In this document: positions 8,188 to 10,373 of the stretch, in pieces
Numbering within the stretch: the stretch's first letter is position 1
Layout of the letters: every line of letters begins with the position of its first letter
Origin: CAYUJH01 sp964394585
Lineage (GTDB): Bacteria; Bacteroidota; Bacteroidia; Cytophagales; Flammeovirgaceae
Reading direction: 5' to 3'
DNA: 10,373 nt
NCBI GenBank assembly: GCA_964394585.1
Contig: CAYMYI010000135.1
Location: 1-10,373 of the forward strand
Program-made: the position numbers and the translations under genes
The notes under the pieces: generated by a model
Database searches by the model: none
What the model saw: the letters and a program-made list of their open reading frames with translations, nothing else
What the model was told of the DNA's origin: nothing

Positions 8188-9225
8188 CTACTTACAAGTT
8201 TCTTCGGCATATGTTTTCGCCTCGGAGTTGCCTAAAGAGGCTGCTTTTTGCCAATCGGCACATGCTCCTTCTACATCTTGCTTCATTTCTTTAGCAATGC
8301 CTCGGTTCAAGTATGCCAGGGCATATTCGGGCTTTTGGGCGATTACCTTATCGAATTCGGTGATGGCTTCCTCGTATTTTTCCAGCTTGCATAGCGCCGT
8401 CGCTTTGTTGTGTAGCGCGAGGGCGTTTGTGCTTTCTAGCGAAAGGCTCTTCTCGAAATCGGCGAGGGCTTCTTGATACTTTTCCGTATCGAAAAGTGCT
8501 TTCCCACGTTGGTTGTACAATGCCGCCGTGTTGATGCCCAAATCCACTGCTTTTTGAAAGTTGGCGAGTGCATCTGCGGTTTTCCCTTGCATAAGCTGCA
8601 CTTCTGCCAATTGAGCCGTTGCCTCCCCTATGTGTACCTTTTTTTCGATGGCACGCTGCAAAGCGGATGCCGCCTGTTCCCACTGCTTTTGCATTTGGTA
8701 GGCAGTGCCCAGGTAATAAAACGCCTCAGCGTAATCGGGCTTTAGTTCTGTAGCTTTTTCGAGAGCAGGGATAGCCTCGGCATATTGTGCGCTTTTAGCT
8801 AATAACATACCCTTGAATAACAACGCCTCAGGCTGTTCAGGAGAGGTAGTTAAAACCTGCTCATAGGTTGCCACCGCCTCTTCGTGCTTTTCTTGCGCAA
8901 GCAACACCGCTGCTTTATTCAATAAAGCTTTTTCAAAATTAGGACGCACCTGCAGCGCTTCTTCAAAAGCGGCAATAGCTTCATCGAATTGATTATTTTC
9001 AAAGAAAGTAACCCCCTCATTGTTTTTCTCATCGGCTTTTCGATCAATCTTCGAGCGGATTAACTCAAGTGTTTCAGTGGCGATATTTTGCACCGGAAAT
9101 GTATCGGCTTGAAATACTACATATTGTTCATTTTCTATGAAATACGGTGTTTCGGTTTGGGCAAAAAGGCTTACATGTGAAAGGTAAGCGATCCATACAA
9201 AAGCGGTAAAGCGTAGTTGATTCAT
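8188..9225 (-). CDS. Secreted protein with eight tetratricopeptide repeats
   Basis: Counted from ATG 9225 this is 345 residues. An N-terminal signal peptide (MNQLRF...SLFA, cleavage before Gln23) selects this start; the frame stays open to an ATG at 9306, but those extra 27 residues precede the signal sequence and are unlikely to be translated. A short unrecognised segment (about 23-63) is followed by about eight consecutive 34-residue TPRs (about 64-97, 98-131, 132-165, 166-199, 200-232, 233-266, 267-300, 301-334). They show the usual W/Y-LG-Y-A-F-A-P spacing, for example FYYLGTAYQ and YLNRGIAKE. TPR solenoids are protein-binding scaffolds. As the first gene of the operon ahead of the OmpA-family protein, it may be that protein's periplasmic partner; this is inferred from position. 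The TAG stop overlaps an in-frame GTG of the next gene by one base (8188) and lies 47 bases before its preferred ATG. Confidence 0.9.
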   Translation of the reverse strand: MNQLRFTAFVWIAYLSHVSLFAQTETPYFIENEQYVVFQADTFPVQNIATETLELIRSKIDRKADEKNNEGVTFFENNQFDEAIAAFEEALQVRPNFEKALLNKAAVLLAQEKHEEAVATYEQVLTTSPEQPEALLFKGMLLAKSAQYAEAIPALEKATELKPDYAEAFYYLGTAYQMQKQWEQAASALQRAIEKKVHIGEATAQLAEVQLMQGKTADALANFQKAVDLGINTAALYNQRGKALFDTEKYQEALADFEKSLSLESTNALALHNKATALCKLEKYEEAITEFDKVIAQKPEYALAYLNRGIAKEMKQDVEGACADWQKAASLGNSEAKTYAEETCK

Positions 9226-9452
9226 GTTTATCAATCGTTTGAAAAGAAAATGTACTCTTATGTAAAACGGTTCCTGAAGGGTTGACAATACCTTAGTATA
9301 GTTCAATTATGATACCTAGCCAAGAAGTTTTACTGAAAAGTAACAATTTTACATGCATACAGTGTTGGTAAATCTCCTCGTTAGTGAGGTTATGCAGCTT
9401 TGGAGATGCTATATATACTGTATTCTTTAAGAAGGGGGTTACACTTCGATTC
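9226..9452. other. Intergenic region upstream of the TPR-OmpA-GT operon
   Basis: No credible gene is seen here. It should hold the promoter of the - strand operon and the 3' end of the CPBP transcript. On the - strand I find only partial matches to the Bacteroidota TAnnTTTG element: TACATTTT about 20 bases before the ATG lacks a TTG at suitable distance, and TACATAAG has a TTG 21 bases upstream but two mismatches. No promoter is therefore assigned. The distal half contains the inverted repeat listed separately. Confidence 0.55.
9357..9423. repeat. Long imperfect inverted repeat in the intergenic region
   Basis: Outer arms ATACAGT (9357-9363) and ACTGTAT (9417-9423) pair perfectly; on the + strand a G-U and a T-A pair add two more. 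Inner arms ATCTCC (9372-9377) and GGAGAT (9402-9407) also pair, with small internal loops between the two stems and a 24-base apical loop. A competing small hairpin, CCTC (9376-9379) with GAGG (9386-9389), is possible. The element lies 30 bases past the CPBP stop and could end that transcript, but no T-tract follows on the - strand. It could also be a leader or operator element. Confidence 0.45.
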
Positions 9453-10148
9453 TTATTGGAACGATTTAGCTAATATTCCTATGTAAGCCATTAAATCAAT
9501 AAATAGGTGTCCGATAATATTGATTGTCAAATTTTTAAATTTTAGGTAATAGTACTGCATTAAGCTACCTACAACTAACACTATTAATAAATGATCTAAA
9601 CCTTTGCGATAGTGCATTAATACAAAGGCTGCTAAGGGCAGTAAAAATGCTCCCCAATAAGAGTTCGTTAATTTCATCAACCTTTCTGTAGCATATCCTC
9701 TGTAAATTATTTCTTCAGCTATACCTGCAGTTAACAAGCTGAAAATTCCATAAACAAAGATGAATTCTGAACCGACTTCACTCAATGATGGATTTTCAAG
9801 CTGTTGCTCAAAGCCTGTGCTAAGGTTAAAGAAGTTAAAAGCAACTCTGTGTAAAACAATGTACAAAAGACTGAACCCACCAAGCCCCATTCCAATACCC
9901 ATCATTTGCAAGGTAGGTTTTTTTATGTTGAGCGTACTTAGTTGATTTCTTTCACCGTATATAACTAGGCAGATTATGATGATTACTACAAACCAATCAA
10001 ATCCTTGCATTTGATAATTCCGCAATTCAAAATCCTTTGAAAGGATAGATTTATAGACTGAGGGAAACCAAAAAACGGTGGTCAGAATCAACACAATAAA
10101 AAGCCCAATGAAGGTAGTAATTTTAAATCGCCTGTTTATTTTTTCCAT
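9453..10148 (-). CDS. CPBP-family intramembrane glutamic endopeptidase (Abi/CAAX-type)
   Basis: A 231-residue polytopic membrane protein with about seven hydrophobic segments (near residues 11-30, 50-65, 83-100, 125-143, 163-180, 185-200, 207-226). It carries the family's three active-site motifs: EEIIYRG (Glu145, Glu146, Arg150), FVLMH (Phe175, His179) and HLFID (His214, Asp218). These match the CPBP pattern EExxxR, FxxxH, HxxxN/D, so it should be catalytically competent. Relatives cleave prenylated proteins, mature or protect against bacteriocins, or act on sigma-regulatory proteins; which applies here is unknown. The gene is clearly AT-richer than its neighbours: hand counts of four 60-base lines give about 27-33% GC, against 53% in one line of the TPR gene. 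That suggests separate acquisition. It is flanked by non-coding gaps on both sides, so it is probably transcribed alone. Start ATG 10148; no clear Shine-Dalgarno. Confidence 0.9.
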   Translation of the reverse strand: MEKINRRFKITTFIGLFIVLILTTVFWFPSVYKSILSKDFELRNYQMQGFDWFVVIIIICLVIYGERNQLSTLNIKKPTLQMMGIGMGLGGFSLLYIVLHRVAFNFFNLSTGFEQQLENPSLSEVGSEFIFVYGIFSLLTAGIAEEIIYRGYATERLMKLTNSYWGAFLLPLAAFVLMHYRKGLDHLLIVLVVGSLMQYYYLKFKNLTINIIGHLFIDLMAYIGILAKSFQ

Positions 10149-10284
10149 TTTGGGTATGTTAAATGAACAGAAACTGCTAGATATTACCCAACCCGAACCT
10201 ACCGGCTCGTTTAGTAGCGACTAAAGTATCCGTTTCAGTGAATGCAGGAGACGCATGGGCTAGATTACTTACTCTATGCCGTTT
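10149..10284. other. Intergenic gap upstream of the CPBP gene
   Basis: No gene is supported in these 136 bases. They presumably contain the CPBP promoter on the - strand, but no full TAnnTTTG element is visible; the nearest is TACTTTAG, which has a mismatch in the core. A perfect 6-bp inverted repeat, TTTAGT (10210-10215) and ACTAAA (10220-10225) with loop AGCG, lies about 60 bases upstream of the CPBP start. It could be an operator or weak hairpin, though so short an AT-rich palindrome may be chance. Confidence 0.4.
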
Positions 10285-10373
10285 CTATGTTTTATTATGG
10301 TTGATACCTTCTTTTTCCATCAGTTCTAAACCATAATTGCGAATGGCTTCAATTATCGGAATTGCTGTCATCC
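10285..10373 (-). CDS. Possible C-terminal end of an unidentified gene running off the right edge
   Basis: On the - strand a frame enters from the right edge and ends at TAG (10287-10285). The last 28 residues run from MTAIPIIEAIRNYG to GINHNKT, and the composition (amphipathic helix rich in I, A, E and K) looks protein-like. ATG at 10371 could be an internal Met or the start, since upstream sequence is missing. I do not recognise the family. Evidence is limited to a short open frame with plausible composition on the same strand as the CPBP gene, so it may be spurious. Confidence 0.35.
   Translation of the reverse strand, partial: MTAIPIIEAIRNYGLELMEKEGINHNKT

Noticed and set aside
8141..8188. 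GTG start for the OmpA-family gene at 8188
   Set aside because: The signal peptide begins at the ATG at 8140; the extra 16 residues would extend the N-terminal region. It remains possible because GTG overlaps the upstream stop.
8188..9225. Periodic pattern in the DNA of the TPR gene that could look like a tandem repeat array
   Set aside because: The periodicity of about 102 bases comes from diverged 34-residue TPR motifs; the copies are not near-identical in DNA.
9226..9306. ATG at 9306 as the start of the TPR gene
   Set aside because: It adds 27 residues before an obvious signal peptide starting at ATG 9225.
9282..9325. TTGACA followed 17 bases later by AATTAT on the + strand, resembling a sigma-70 promoter
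   Set aside because: Bacteroidota primary promoters normally use TTG/TAnnTTTG, and no + strand gene follows; it would only drive the inverted repeat and antisense of the CPBP gene.

Overview
The window looks like a chromosomal stretch of a Bacteroidota bacterium. The main evidence is a long envelope protein that combines TPR, PD40-type propeller repeats, carboxypeptidase-regulatory-like (CRD-like) domains and a C-terminal OmpA domain, an architecture typical of that phylum. Secreted proteins with '...AQ' signal peptide ends and the absence of strong Shine-Dalgarno sequences fit too. I cannot name the genus; Cytophagales or a relative is only a guess. No rRNA, tRNA, CRISPR array, insertion sequence or integrase is visible.

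Left block (1-3713, + strand): four tightly packed genes read rightward. They are the 3' part of a classical short-chain dehydrogenase/reductase (SDR), a class I SAM-dependent methyltransferase (ATGA overlap with the SDR), a Wzx/MATE-like polytopic flippase, and a DUF115/MptE-like protein. Together they look like the end of a surface-glycan (O-antigen or exopolysaccharide type) locus: sugar modification, methylation, export across the inner membrane, and possibly a sugar transferase.

Middle block (3714-9225, - strand): three genes read leftward. A secreted protein with eight TPR repeats is followed by the roughly 1050-residue TPR-PD40-CRD-OmpA protein, then by a family-4-like glycosyltransferase whose start codon overlaps the OmpA gene's stop (ATGA). 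This is probably one operon and makes an envelope-anchored protein pair plus a cytoplasmic glycosyltransferase. It meets the left block head-on: the two stop codons abut as TAGCTA with no spacer, inside a hairpin.

Right block (9226-10373): a 227-bp intergenic stretch with a long imperfect inverted repeat, then a clearly AT-richer CPBP-family membrane protease gene (- strand) that may be acquired DNA, then a 136-bp gap, and a short - strand reading frame running off the right edge.

The most notable items are the PorE-like envelope protein with four tandem CRD-like modules, its translational coupling to a glycosyltransferase, and the DUF115 protein in a glycan context. I see no convincing wholly new defence or mobile system.
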